The position numbers were made by a program, and so were the translations under genes. DNA of 64,000 nt from Rhynochetos jubatus. Lineage: Eukaryota; Chordata; Aves; Eurypygiformes; Rhynochetidae. Below are positions 1 to 11,350 of the stretch, one piece after another; position 1 is the first letter of the stretch; each line of letters starts with the position of its first letter. The notes beneath the pieces were generated by a model. The model was given only the letters and a program-made list of their open reading frames with translations. It was not told where the DNA came from and did not search any database. The stretch spans positions 138,074,175 to 138,138,174 of the forward strand of contig CM050648.1 in NCBI GenBank assembly GCA_027574665.1, read 5' to 3'.

Positions 1-3000
1 AGAATAAGTACTTAGGAGTGGGTTGTGGCTGGGGTGGAGAAAGGGAAGCATGGTTCAAATACTCCAAGCCCTGTCATTAGCTGCTGAAAGAAAGCACACA
101 CTCACATGAAAAGCCAAACCCACCAAAGATTTAATTTGGTATTTAACATTAATGCTAGAGTGATGTCACCGCACTTAATCAGACTTTATGAAAGCAATTT
201 AAGTTTCCAGTGTGCTTCAGGAACTGAAGTACAGGTTGAGTGAACACACTGCAACTTTTTTTGAAACCAGGCTCCTGAAAGGAAAAGGAATGGTGAGGAA
301 GAGAACAGAAGGAAGTGTGCACAGGCAAGATTGTAGAAATAAACTCTGTGGGAGGAAATGAAGCTACGCTAGAGAGATTTTAATTTAATCATGTGCTTAA
401 ATACCTTGTTTAATTGTACAGGAAGAAGTCCAGGAAAATATTCAAACATTTCAGTAATACAAACTCATGTTTTCATTTATCTCCTAACAATCTGGCTTTT
501 TGTGCCTTGAAGTTTCTTCCAGCTTCTGTAAGAAAAAGGCACAACCCAAATGTCACATCTCCCCTCCTAAACATTTTAATTCTCTAGACAGCTTCTGAAG
601 TTAGAGGCTGCATGTGGCCAAACATGCTGTTTTAAATGCAGATTACTGGAGTAACTGTTATATTAAAGGACAGGAAGTAAAGTGTTGAAATGATGACATA
701 TAGCTTATGATGGATTTTCTTTCTAGGAAACTGAAAGAGCTTAATTGTACAGTTAAAGTGTCACAACATAACAGAGCATTTGATGAAAATGAAAGATGTC
801 TGGTTTTGTACATTCAGGCAACTCGTGAACATATCTAGACAGAATATGTATGAAATCCATATTCTTATTAAAAGAAGCAGTAAATACAGCTGGGCATTTT
901 AGATTAATGATCAGATTCCATCTGATTATAAGAAGCAGCTTCCTCACTTGAACCTGTTATCATGTCACATCTCATAACTAAAAACTCAGAGGGAGTAAGC
1001 CTTCCAAATTGGTAGAAGAAATGATATAGCTAATTCAGTAAGCATTACGCTCTTTTTCTCTAAAATAAAATTAAACATCCTCTCCATCATGGAGTTAGCA
1101 GGTTTGACTTTCTGGGATTGCCATCAGCAAAGATGTAAAACCCAAGTCACAGTAACCACTGTTCACAAAGCATTAAGCTGCACCTTTCATGAGAGGGTAA
1201 GGATAGAAATCCTCTTTGCACTGCATATTGAAAGATTACTGCCTATTTGACTGCCTTACGCTTTCAATTAGGCGGGCTAGTCTTATTCTTTTCTGATCCA
1301 AAGCTCTTGGGCAGACTTGCCATCATGTTCCTTTAAGCAGTGCATGAAACAGTCCCTGCTCTTGCTTTATTAAGTGCTTTGGGGCGGGAAAGTGTTACTC
1401 GCAATTTAGGTATCATTGCAGTTAGTACCTTCGGTTTTGCGCTCATCTTGCTCGTAGACTGGGTTGATTCAAAGCAGGTAATTATGTCAGCTGGGTAGCA
1501 TAGCCGAGCAGCTCTGCTGCTATTTCACTGCTGTGCAAGAAGCAAAGCACATGAAGCAAAGCTCATCACGAGTGCAGCATCATGCGTCTGGTGTCTCACC
1601 ACTGTCATGCTGACACATCAAGAACTGCCGGTCTGTGCTTTATCACTGCATGGACCCTACGAGTGAAATATTTGTGTTGATCTAACAGGCAACTGAATGA
1701 ATCAACAGGTAAAACACACACACCTTCCTGGGACATCCCTGTTTTGCTATGAACTCTTTCAAGTCACCATTTATTCAGATTTTTTGACCTAAACATTTGC
1801 TTTTTGTGTATTGTCTGGAGTCACCTATTTCTAATTCTTTATTAAAACACACATCTGTTTGGATTGGTCATTGCCTCTTCTATTTGTCTTTTATCTGTTT
1901 ATATATCTGAACATACTGGTGTATTTGCACTACAAAAAGCAATGCAATGCTTGGTAAATTATCAATCAATGTCTCATTAAATAAGTGGCATATAAATATC
2001 TGAGGCAAGCCCATTTCATCCCCACATGTAGAGACCTTTTGTCTGCAGCATTTTATCAACAGGATCTAATTATGATGAAGTTTTTTCTTGGCCATTCTCT
2101 GGTGCGAGTGCTGGATATAGAAATGTCACATAAGTTATTAAGTACAAGAAACACAGATTTCAGACTTTCTTATTCCTATCAGCCTTCTCCGAAACTACTG
2201 TATGAAGTCAGCTGTCTCAAAGTCCACATACAGTACTGGGTATAAAATATTGGTATTAGGAGATAAGTGGGGGAAAAAAAAATGTTTTCCAGACATGATT
2301 AAACATCCATGACAGGTGACATAACAGTATCTCATTTAGGATGCAGTTCTTTTCTGCTGTAGCACAGATCTGAAGAGCTAATATTTAACAAGCAGGTCTT
2401 GCCATCCATTTTGCCTTATCCCACTGATTATTACCTTCATTATTTTATCTGAGATGAGCAATTTTTTCCCCAGGTTCTCTTTCATTCAAAATGCTGATTG
2501 GTCTTCTGAAGCACATTCATTGCAAATAATTGTGTGGATTCAACTCTTTCAGTGCAAGGCTGGGTTATGTAGCATTAGCAGCAATACTTACTGTTGCTGT
2601 CTTATTCATTTCGCTGTTTAATGTATTCACCATGCTTCTGTATTTTAAACTGAAGGGCACCTTCCCTTGGAAACCGCCTCTGTACTCTCAGATGAAAACT
2701 AGAATGCATGCAAGCAAACACAGAGCTGAAGAGACAGCTTCAAAATGTGCAGCTCCAGGAGCTTTTAAATTGAAGAAAGGATTAGCTCACGTATGCTACA
2801 GTAAACCACATACATGCTAATTGCAGGCTACTCTTATGCCTTGAAGTTCCACATACCCATCAAGGGATCTTTCTCAATCCAGACTTGTATCTGTTCACTC
2901 AATATTTCTTTCCGTCTTGCTGAAGGACCATTTATAGAACAATATATTCACCTGTGATTCAGTAGAGTTCAGCAAAACTTTAGGAATTAATCAAAATCCT

Positions 3001-3700
3001 CCTGTGACAAAAGCCTTTAGGGACTCTGCACTGCTAGCTGATGTCAGTGTTTACTTTGTCATCAGAAAGATTACTAATTTTCCCCTTAAAATTACAAAAA
3101 AAAATAATGCTTCAGAAAACAGATTAGTTAATCAAATAAGGTTTGTCTGGGTTTCATCATGGACATTTACAGACATTGTGTATCCAAGTGATTAGCACAG
3201 AAACACATTAGGAAAAAAACAATGTAGCACAACTAAGGGTACTTAATACAATCTCCATTCTCTGGACTGAGACAGCCAACTGATCACCCAAGCTGAAATG
3301 ATGGGGTGAAGCACAGATACTTCACGAGTGATAGCCACCTCACAAAGGTGCAGGTTTGGCCAGAAGTCTAAGAAGGCTGTAGCCCCTCCCAGTCACTGCC
3401 TTTCCTTAACACTGGATGAAAATCCCATGCCTCCCCTTCCTCCAGCACTGGGGCAACCCACTCCTCACTCACTGCCCAGCCCGTCACTCCACCAGCTGTG
3501 GGATTCAGCCCAGCTCACCATGTGTGCAGTGTGACCTGTTCATCCTCTATGGATAACTTGTGTAAGAAACTGGTAGGATTTGGCCCTGAATTTCACATCT
3601 TGCTTTGCAAAGAACAAGTTGTTTCTCACTACCTGAAATACTCAGCAAGCAACTATAATGCTAATTTTAAAACTAAATCTCCTGACCATCCTTCTGATTA
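1..3700. other. AT-rich non-coding, nothing recognised
   Basis: No repeat family, RNA gene or convincing exon was found. Open frames do not exceed about 100 codons and resemble no known protein. It has scattered homopolymers only. Confidence 0.6.
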
Positions 3701-3710
3701 ACATCTTTAT

Positions 3711-3737
3711 TTTTTTTTTTTTTTTCTTTTACTGCAG
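3711..3737 (+). repeat. T15 run ending in a strong 3' splice-site-like motif
   Basis: A run of 15 T (3711-3725), then C and four T, then ACTGCAG with AG at 3736-3737, followed by GATGG. Polypyrimidine tract plus CAG/G is close to an ideal vertebrate acceptor. No matching open exon with a good donor was recognised immediately downstream. The simplest reading is a T-rich microsatellite that resembles an acceptor by chance. It could matter if the window is transcribed left to right. Confidence 0.6.
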
Positions 3738-3805
3738 GATGGTTTGAAGCAAGGTTATTTCCTTTAGCACTCTGGAATCAATTAAGGGGGGGAAAAAACC
3801 CGCCC

Positions 3806-3841
3806 ACTGCAAAGCAAAGCAAAACAAAACAAGACAAACCC
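3806..3841. repeat. CAAAGC/CAAAAC low-complexity tract
   Basis: The tract is a short imperfect run of five-base units, CAAAG then AAAAC, followed by a degenerate CAAGACAAACC tail. A G7-A6 block at 3786-3798 lies just before it. Such A/C-rich tracts are common in bird DNA. Confidence 0.65.
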
Positions 3842-5817
3842 CTGATTAATATTCCAGGCCATCCATTTTACAGTTAGAAAAAGCCTCTGCACAAAAATTC
3901 ATGCTCACAGTGTCCCAGAAAGCATTGTTGTTCAGCTCGCTAGAGGCCTGCATATAGATCATATTTCTCTCCAAAAGCAAAGTATGATTTTATTTTTCTT
4001 AGGCACTATTAAGGAGTATTTATTGTTCTCCTGGAGAAAGAGGGAACATAAAGAGAGGATTCTGGAAAAACCCTGGTATGGTTAAACTAATGCTGCTGTG
4101 CATTACAATGAAATGCTGTACTTGTGAAAGTATGTGACATTCAATATCCAGCAAATTCATTGTTATTACTGTACATTGAATGTCAAATGAATTCATAATG
4201 GTGGTATATTGAAGGTAAAATATTATCCTGGATTCATAAGATGCAGTTCCATTGAAAACTCACACCAGCCATTAGGGCAGTGGATGGCACTTTCAGAGTT
4301 TAGCGATCCTGTTAGCTCACTTGTAAAAACAAATAGCCTAGGAATGGAAGCGTGATCCAAAGCCGCATGAGGTCGGTGTGGGATTTTCCTTTGACATCAC
4401 TGGGCTGAGGATCGAGTCTGCAGGGTGGAGAGGGGAGGAAGGAAGGGAGCAATGTTAGAAGAGAAATCAGTGAAGAGAAACTCTCCATCACACTTCCCTT
4501 GGGTATTTTTTCATAACAGGTTTCTGGCTGGATTTAGCACTCTGCAAAGGGGGAGAAAAAAATTGCAACAGCAACTCGTTACTGTAGGAGAAGGGCAGAA
4601 TGATGTTAAACCCCAAAAAATTCCTTTTATTTGCTTATTGCCATCATGACTGGGACAGTCTTGGGGAGGCCTCTGAAAAGAAGAAACTGCTTTGTTGTAT
4701 GTCTGGGCCAAGCCCTGTTAGTCCAGCTACACCAGTGTGAAGAACTTGTTCTCCACCTCCACGTGGGAGGAATGCAGTAGGTACAGAACACCTAAAGGGG
4801 CTGTAAAATGCATTAGCTCTGAGAGAGAAACAGTTTAGAATAAAGTTTATTCCTTTTTGCTGAAAAGTGAGACTGGTAGGTTAGTCTAGATGATTTAGAG
4901 CTTTTTGCTCTTAGTGCATTATACCATCAAATGGAGTGGGAAATTATCTAGATTGCAGTGGAATGATTTTCTTTTTTGCTTAAAAATATGGATTGCCTCA
5001 TCTACTTGCTGTTGAAAAAAATGTTCAGCAGGACAAATAGGCCTAAATAGGATTTTCCCTTCTTTTGATTTTCTTTCATCAGTCTCTTTATTTGCTTTTG
5101 AAGGTTTTTTCTTTCCTTTTTCTACTCTATTTTTTCAGTGCCATTTTTCTGTTTCACATTTTTCCTAGGGCAGGCACGGGTGCAGGCTTCTTGTTTTCTC
5201 CCTCCCCTCTACACAATGTTTTAAACTACTCCTAATTTGTATTGTGTCCCCTATTGATGCCCTCAGCAGTCTCTTACTGTGGTTGTTCCTCTCAGAACTT
5301 CTTAGTATCAATAAGGAGTAAGTCACAAGTGGGAAGGGGCTTAACTAGCCTGAGCAATATGAACAGGTGACACGATTTAAGAGTGACCTATCAAGTACCA
5401 AGTCAGAGATTCATCTGCATAACTCTCATAAAGCTTACCTCTATTTGCTCTTTTAGGAGAATGCCAAGCATTTAAACACCAATAAGTATTAGACTCCCGT
5501 TTTCCCTTCAGTGATGAACACACTGTCTGTGGCTCATTTGTCTCAACTGTAAAACCCGAGGACCAGAATCTGTTCTCCATGGTATCCTCATAAACCTGGA
5601 ATTGCTTCATTGTCTTCACTGGAGTTAACTCCAGCTTTATTGTGATGAGATGCAAACCAGAATTTAGCTTGGAAGTGGATTGTGGAAGACATAGCACTCC
5701 TTCCTAGTGTGGAAGAATGATATGTACACTGACAAGAAGTAACTTTCTCATTGATTTAGTAAGTCCATGTTGGGGGTTAAGGATTTTTTTTTTCCTTTAC
5801 ACTGTAAAACTAACCTG
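3842..5817. other. Non-coding, nothing recognised
   Basis: Repeat-free AT-rich sequence. Contains an 11-bp inverted repeat with a 29-base gap (4135-4145 and 4175-4185), within chance expectation, and a pyrimidine-rich stretch near 5050-5170. No gene was seen. Confidence 0.55.
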
Positions 5818-5844
5818 AATATAATGACCTCAGGTCATTATATT
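5818..5844. repeat. Perfect 13-bp palindrome with one central base
   Basis: The left arm AATATAATGACCT (5818-5830) is followed by a single C (5831) and then the exact reverse complement AGGTCATTATATT (5832-5844). The core is TGACCT-C-AGGTCA, two nuclear-receptor half-sites facing outward with a one-base gap (everted repeat). A perfect 13-bp arm pair with a one-base centre is not expected by chance in 64 kb. It could be a binding site for a receptor dimer, a cruciform-prone sequence, or the result of a local replication template switch. Confidence 0.9.
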
Positions 5845-5871
5845 ATGTTAATATTCATTATGTTGATATTC
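5842..5871. repeat. Two tandem copies of a 15-bp unit
   Basis: ATTATGTTAATATTC (5842-5856) is followed directly by ATTATGTTGATATTC (5857-5871), with one mismatch, and then by a partial ATTCATTC. The array overlaps the right arm of the adjoining palindrome by three bases, so both may come from the same slippage or template-switch event. Confidence 0.85.
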
Positions 5872-8800
5872 ATTCATTCCAACAATTATACGATTGTTGA
5901 AAGCAGGAAGGCCACTCAGCACTTTCAGAGTCTTGCAAACTACATATAAAGCCTTCTGGAATAATCTATTGCAAGTAAATTCTTCGTACCTTAGTCCCAG
6001 GTGGAAGAATGTGCTTGCAACTCTATTGATATTTTAATTTCCATCAAAGGCATATGGTCCATGTCCTGTGCAAGAAGACTCAGAAAATCTTGGCCCTGCT
6101 GAAATCAGAGGATGTTTTGATAGTGAAAGTGGAATTTCACTAATAAGGTCCAGAATGAAGAACCCACACCAACATGTTGCATCTAAGAAAAGAAGATGTG
6201 AAAGATTAGTTCAGCACAATACAGCACTTCAGTGTCTACTGTCGTCCCACAGCATGCATTGGAATTGCCATGGTCATTTTCTTTAACATATTAAGAAATA
6301 TGTTTACAATAAGGGAGGGCCAGGCAAAGTGTTATCCTTTAAACAAAAGGTTTGGAATGTAGACAAAAAAGGGCTATAGTGTGCAAGAATGATGGCTGAA
6401 AAATTACCCTCAAGAAAGTGCACACTAATATAAATTTGTTGCCATGTATTCATGACAGTCTGCTCAAGGCAAGAATCATCTTTTGTGCTCCTGTAACCCA
6501 GGTGCAGACCTTCTGGACTATCACATATCCACTCTACTATTGCAGTTGAATGGAGTAACCCTCCAGAAATACCAGTTGTTAAAATATCAGGTGTGAGTTT
6601 GGACAAAATTATTTCTTTGTTCATTAAAAATGCAACAGCTTTCAGGATTCTGGCAGAATTCATGGAAGAAGGCAAGTGGAGTACAAAAGATGACTCTTTT
6701 AATTGCTGTAATGCGAAAATTAAGAGGTTTAGCCATCCACACAGCCTGAAATGTTGAGTATATAACAGCATTTCTCCAGACATGTCATAAAAACAAAGCA
6801 CCACAAGCAGTACTTTCTGTCAGACAGGGAGTAAGGTCAGGATGTACTTGGATTTGAAACCCTCAAGGGAAATCCAGTTTCTGCAGGGAAGGCTTGACTC
6901 TTTCACTCTAGTGGAAGAACATGTACTGTAAATCTCTCTGTTCTGACAAAGTGAGCAAACACAGGCTTTGGGGTCAGTTCCTAAATAACACTGTAAGCTA
7001 TGGCTAAGCAGCAGCTTAGCTGTGTTGCACTACAGGAAGATTGGAACTACTGACTTCTTGCTGAAGTTCCCTTTGTTTACTGAGATGTTCTTTTTGCTGT
7101 TTTCAAGTGAGGTTGTTAAGGCATGTTTAAAAAGGACATTAGTCTAGTATTATAAAATGAAAAAAAAAAAAGTGAAGATATTTAGTGACTTACCAAAAGG
7201 GACCTTGAGTGAAGTCCAAGTCTTTTGAGTCTCACTCAAATGCTCTCACCGCTGGATCAGACATCTACCCCTCTTCTCACTGCAATGAGGAAATGGTCTT
7301 TGTGCACTGTTCCAAAGTGTTTATAAAATATTGCTCTAGTGATCTAGCTTGTGGTCTCACCCTAGGAACGCTTCTGTCTGGACAACTTAAGATTGGGAGG
7401 CAGATGAATGGGGGTCAACTCTTAATCAAGAGCTGTTTCTGGGAAAAAATAAACATTAGGTTTTTATGTTTCATAAGAGGAATTCAATTCAAAACCCAGG
7501 AACTTGCTACAGTGGCTCATCAATTTCAGGGCCATTCCATCAAAACCATGTAGCAGGCTCCAAATCCAAAATTTTGAATACATATGGAGACAATTTTCAA
7601 TGAAAATCTGAGTATACCAAAGTTCTGAATTCCCCCATGTAGCACATTTAAGTTAAACTGAAGACTTAGCAGAGAGCCTGAGCTGATGTAATACAAACTC
7701 ACTGGCAAGTAAATTCATGTGAGAATGACCAACCTTTTCATATTATATTCCCTGTCAGCTTTCAGAAATGTCAGTTACACAAGCTCATATTCCCTGTCAG
7801 CACTGCAGGCTGCTGGTGGATATCTCCAAGGCAATCACTGGGGGCCTGAGACAGTCTAAATTGCTGCAATAGGAAGTCTCACTCAAGCCTACATATACCT
7901 TTTACCACTGAGATGGGCTTGCACAGGTTATGACTTGTAACCTAAAGTCACTGGTCTCTTGGGTACCTCTATCACATTTCAAAAAGTATGCTGTGGTCCC
8001 TAGTTATGTTTATTGGATTTGCTTCCAAACAGCAGTGTTGCAGATGGCACACATATGGGAATGATGTAGAAATGCCAGCTAGATATTGGGGACGCCAAAC
8101 CATGCCTCGTTCTTTTTAACATCTTTCATTTCAATAATAAACCCCATTATTCTGAATGCTGCATATTTTTCCTTTAATGTTGCATTTTGACTCCTATTTT
8201 AGGGTTAATAGCTTTCTTCATAAACCCTCTCACTCACTCACTCATATGCATATCAACCTCTGAAGAGACATGACGGACAAGGTCTGAGCGTTCAAGACCA
8301 GTTGCTGTAGACAGAGTTCCCTAAAGATTTGAAGCGAGTCTCAGACTTCCCTTTTAACCTAGGTATTAATGATGGCAGTGGGAAATCAGCCATTCTTAAC
8401 ATACTAGTTTCTCTGATTTGTACATTCCCTCACTTATGAAAAAGAAAGCAAGAAAGGCTACAGAAGGTCTGGCCAGTGTTCATCGGCTCCCTGGACATGT
8501 GTAGGGATTGGGCAAAATATTGGGGTCACTCTGGTCTGTGTGTCCTGCTATTTTCCTGTTTTTATTTTTCAAACATGTGACCTGTACACCTTTTCCCTGT
8601 ATTTTTTTTGTCTCCTGGCATAATTTATTTCCTCTGCTAGGTCTTCCTTTTCTGGAGAGGGTTGTGGTTTTCTTAGGGCCAAGGATCAGCTTCAGAATTT
8701 AGGCTATGTTGGGAGGAGATGATATTTAGAGAGAATGAGGGGCTGTCTGCTGTCTGCAGGACTCCCAGTTGTGGACTTGCAGAGGGGAAGGACTGAGTCA

Positions 8801-11049
8801 GCTCTTTATTTGTATTTAATAGCCCCGATGGATTTTCCCTGTTGAATGATTGACTGTTATGTAGCACTTCCTATCCAGTCTCAGAGAGCTGAACAAGGAA
8901 CTCATAATCCATCTGAGGCATCAGAAATTTGAGGTATTTACATATCTGAAAGCTCTAAGCCTCCTTGTCTACCTTCAGCTGGTGAAAACATGCTTAGACA
9001 CAGCAGACCCATGAAGCTTTAAAACTTTACCATGTATGCTAAGTATCTTCTTGTTTGCAGTCATCCTTGACGTTCTGCCTGGAGTACAATACAGTGCTGA
9101 AGCTGGGAGTAACTCTGACTAAGGAGCAAAATCCCAAGCATTTCACTGTGGGTCCACTAATGTTCATGCAAATCCAGCTGGCACACAGGCCTTGCCTCAC
9201 CATGCGCTAACCCAGTTCCCAGGCTGTTTCCAGATCCTAATGCAAACCACTGAAATCTTCCTTGGGCTGTGTTGAAAACATAGTGGGTGATTCCTTTCTT
9301 ATTACACTCAGCTGGGATAACTGGGCAATCTTCTTCTGGCATCAGTATCAGAGTAGGGTCCAAGTTAACCAAGGTCACTTGTGTGCCTTAGTGTATTGCT
9401 CCAAAATCCAGTACAACAAAGGAAATTCTGAACTAAAGCATGCAGGATGGTAGGGGAATGCAGGGTGTATTCTGCTACATCATCCTTGGTACTACGTAGG
9501 ATGAATGAGCCTATAAGACAACACAAGGAGTTTTGTCTGTACATGTAAATGGTATATTGTCCTAGTTAAAAGCAGTTCCTAATCCCTGTTACATTTCACA
9601 TTTCAGCTGTGCTTGAAACATGACACATTTACCAGATAGTCCGTCCTTATCAATACAGCCCTGTTTAAAGAGCTCTACGGCTTGCCATTGGGATGGCAAG
9701 ATACTGCAAATGAGATCGCTGCTGTACCCTGGCTGTATTACCAGCCAGCAACACCGCCACAACACGTCCTGATTAGAAGAGTGCAACACATTTGCAGGGA
9801 TAGAAATGTCATCTCTGCTCTGTGATGTAGTGTGCTAAAGGCACTTAGGAATGAAACACTAATTTGAAAAGATGGCTCTGCTGCATGCTCTTATGTTAAA
9901 CCCTGCTGTTGGAGACGGTGGGATCCTGCCAGTGCTCTGCTTCCCAGAATGGGACATGACAAAAGGTTTGTAGTGTTACTAGATTCTCCCTTTCCAGACA
10001 GATTCTCCAAGGGTGGGCCCTGGGGGAGCTTAGTGTAGATTTTGAGACCTGGCTTACACCAACCCTCAGCACAGCACAAGTGTGTGTTTTCTATGGCAAC
10101 GGACACCACAGAGAAACTTGCTTTCTGACTTTCTTTCATCCTTGTGAAACAGGGGACCCAGTGCTTATCTTTTTCACAGGGAGAACTGTGGAGTTAATAC
10201 TGTGTAATCAGTTAGCAGCGGCAAGCTCAACTTTTTGAAATCCAATCTGAAATTCTACACTAGGGCAGCATTCCTGCTGTTTCTGATGGACTTTCAGCTG
10301 AGTAAGAAGCAAAGAGTCAGACCTCAAGTATTTACACCTCACATGCCACTTGATAGCACAGTCAAGGAGAAAAACAACACGGTATAAAGCCTTGCTATTT
10401 GGCTCCTTCAGTAAACAAATTGCAGCCATAGGTTTTTGTGTGATATTGCACACAGTCATTTACTCTGGCCATTGCCTCTTTAACCTTCATAAATATCAAT
10501 CATCTTTATTTATGAGGAAAAATCCATCATTTTGACTTCCAGGTGGAAATTCTGATTGTTTCACAATCCTGAAAAGGTAATTTTGACAAGATATGGATTT
10601 GTAGCCCAACTGCTTTGTCTTTTCTGCATCTTGACTGGAGCTTGGCACTGCAACTATGACAATGATCTTTCAGAGACAGATATGGTAGGAATGAAATACT
10701 GTCTGTCAGCAGATAATAAGTAACATGTAATTAGTTAAACCTGGGTGGACTGTATGTAGGAATCAGACCACTCTGGTCACTGCTGATTTAGGGTGATCAA
10801 TGACTCAGCAACAGCTGATCCTATTGCTACACCTTGAAAGCAATTGCACAAAGATAACCTCCTTCTGCAGCTACATCTGACTGACTTGCTGTGTACAAAC
10901 AGAATTGCTCAGAGTTAATCACACTGGCTGAAATCAGTGCCGGTCAGATAGTGCCTTGACCTGCAATTCAACTTCAGTAGGTGCCTGCCTTCTTCCTGTT
11001 GGTAACCTCAGGGCAAAACTTGACCTAAGTGTTTCAGGGGCAAAGGTAA
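5872..11049. other. Non-coding; longest open frame of the window lies here
   Basis: Holds a minus-strand open frame of 166 codons (6304-6804) that starts at GTG, with the first ATG at codon 8. The translation shows no motif I recognise, no signal peptide and no domain. A run this long is only mildly unusual by chance across both strands of 64 kb. Near 8860-8930 'tgtagcacttcctatccag' vaguely recalls old amniote LINE2/MIR-like text, too weak to call. Confidence 0.5.
7745..7801. repeat. Direct repeat of 15 bp, 42 bp apart
   Basis: ATATTCCCTGTCAGC occurs exactly at 7745-7759 and again at 7787-7801. The 27 bases between do not repeat further. This may be a small local duplication with decayed flanks, or a pair of identical binding sites. 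No element that would explain the pair as a target-site duplication is visible between them. Confidence 0.8.
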
Positions 11050-11350
11050 AACTGAGTTTTCCTGCCCTAAGAGTTGCTTTGGCTGTGGGGATGGTTGGAG
11101 CTGGGAAGAGAGAGGAGCTGGTGGAGCTGCTGCTTTTATGAGCAGGAGTGGGACACAAAGTGGCTGAGCACCACCCCTTTCCCTCACAGAGTAGCTTCCA
11201 CACCAGCACACCCCAGGTCCCCCCTCTCAGCAGCAAGAAGCAAGCAGCCTGGCATGGATCAAGCTGGCTGTCTTGGGCCACAGCGTAATCTGCATGTGCC
11301 CTGGAGCTGGCTCTACCTCCCTGAGCCGCCGGGCCTTGGCAGTGGTTGGG
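11050..11350. other. GC-richer patch, no gene seen
   Basis: Base composition rises compared with the AT-rich surroundings, and stop codons become sparse on both strands, which explains at least five overlapping open frames here. It has 'ggagctggtggagctgctgc' and 'tccctgagccgccgggcc' but few CpG pairs, so it is not a CpG-island promoter by eye. None of the frames resembles a known protein, and no convincing splice pair brackets one. It may be an unrecognised exon or conserved element, but I cannot support that. Confidence 0.4.

Noticed and set aside
4135-4185. 11-bp inverted repeat with 29-base gap
   Set aside because: About one such pair per window is expected by chance, and the stem does not extend.
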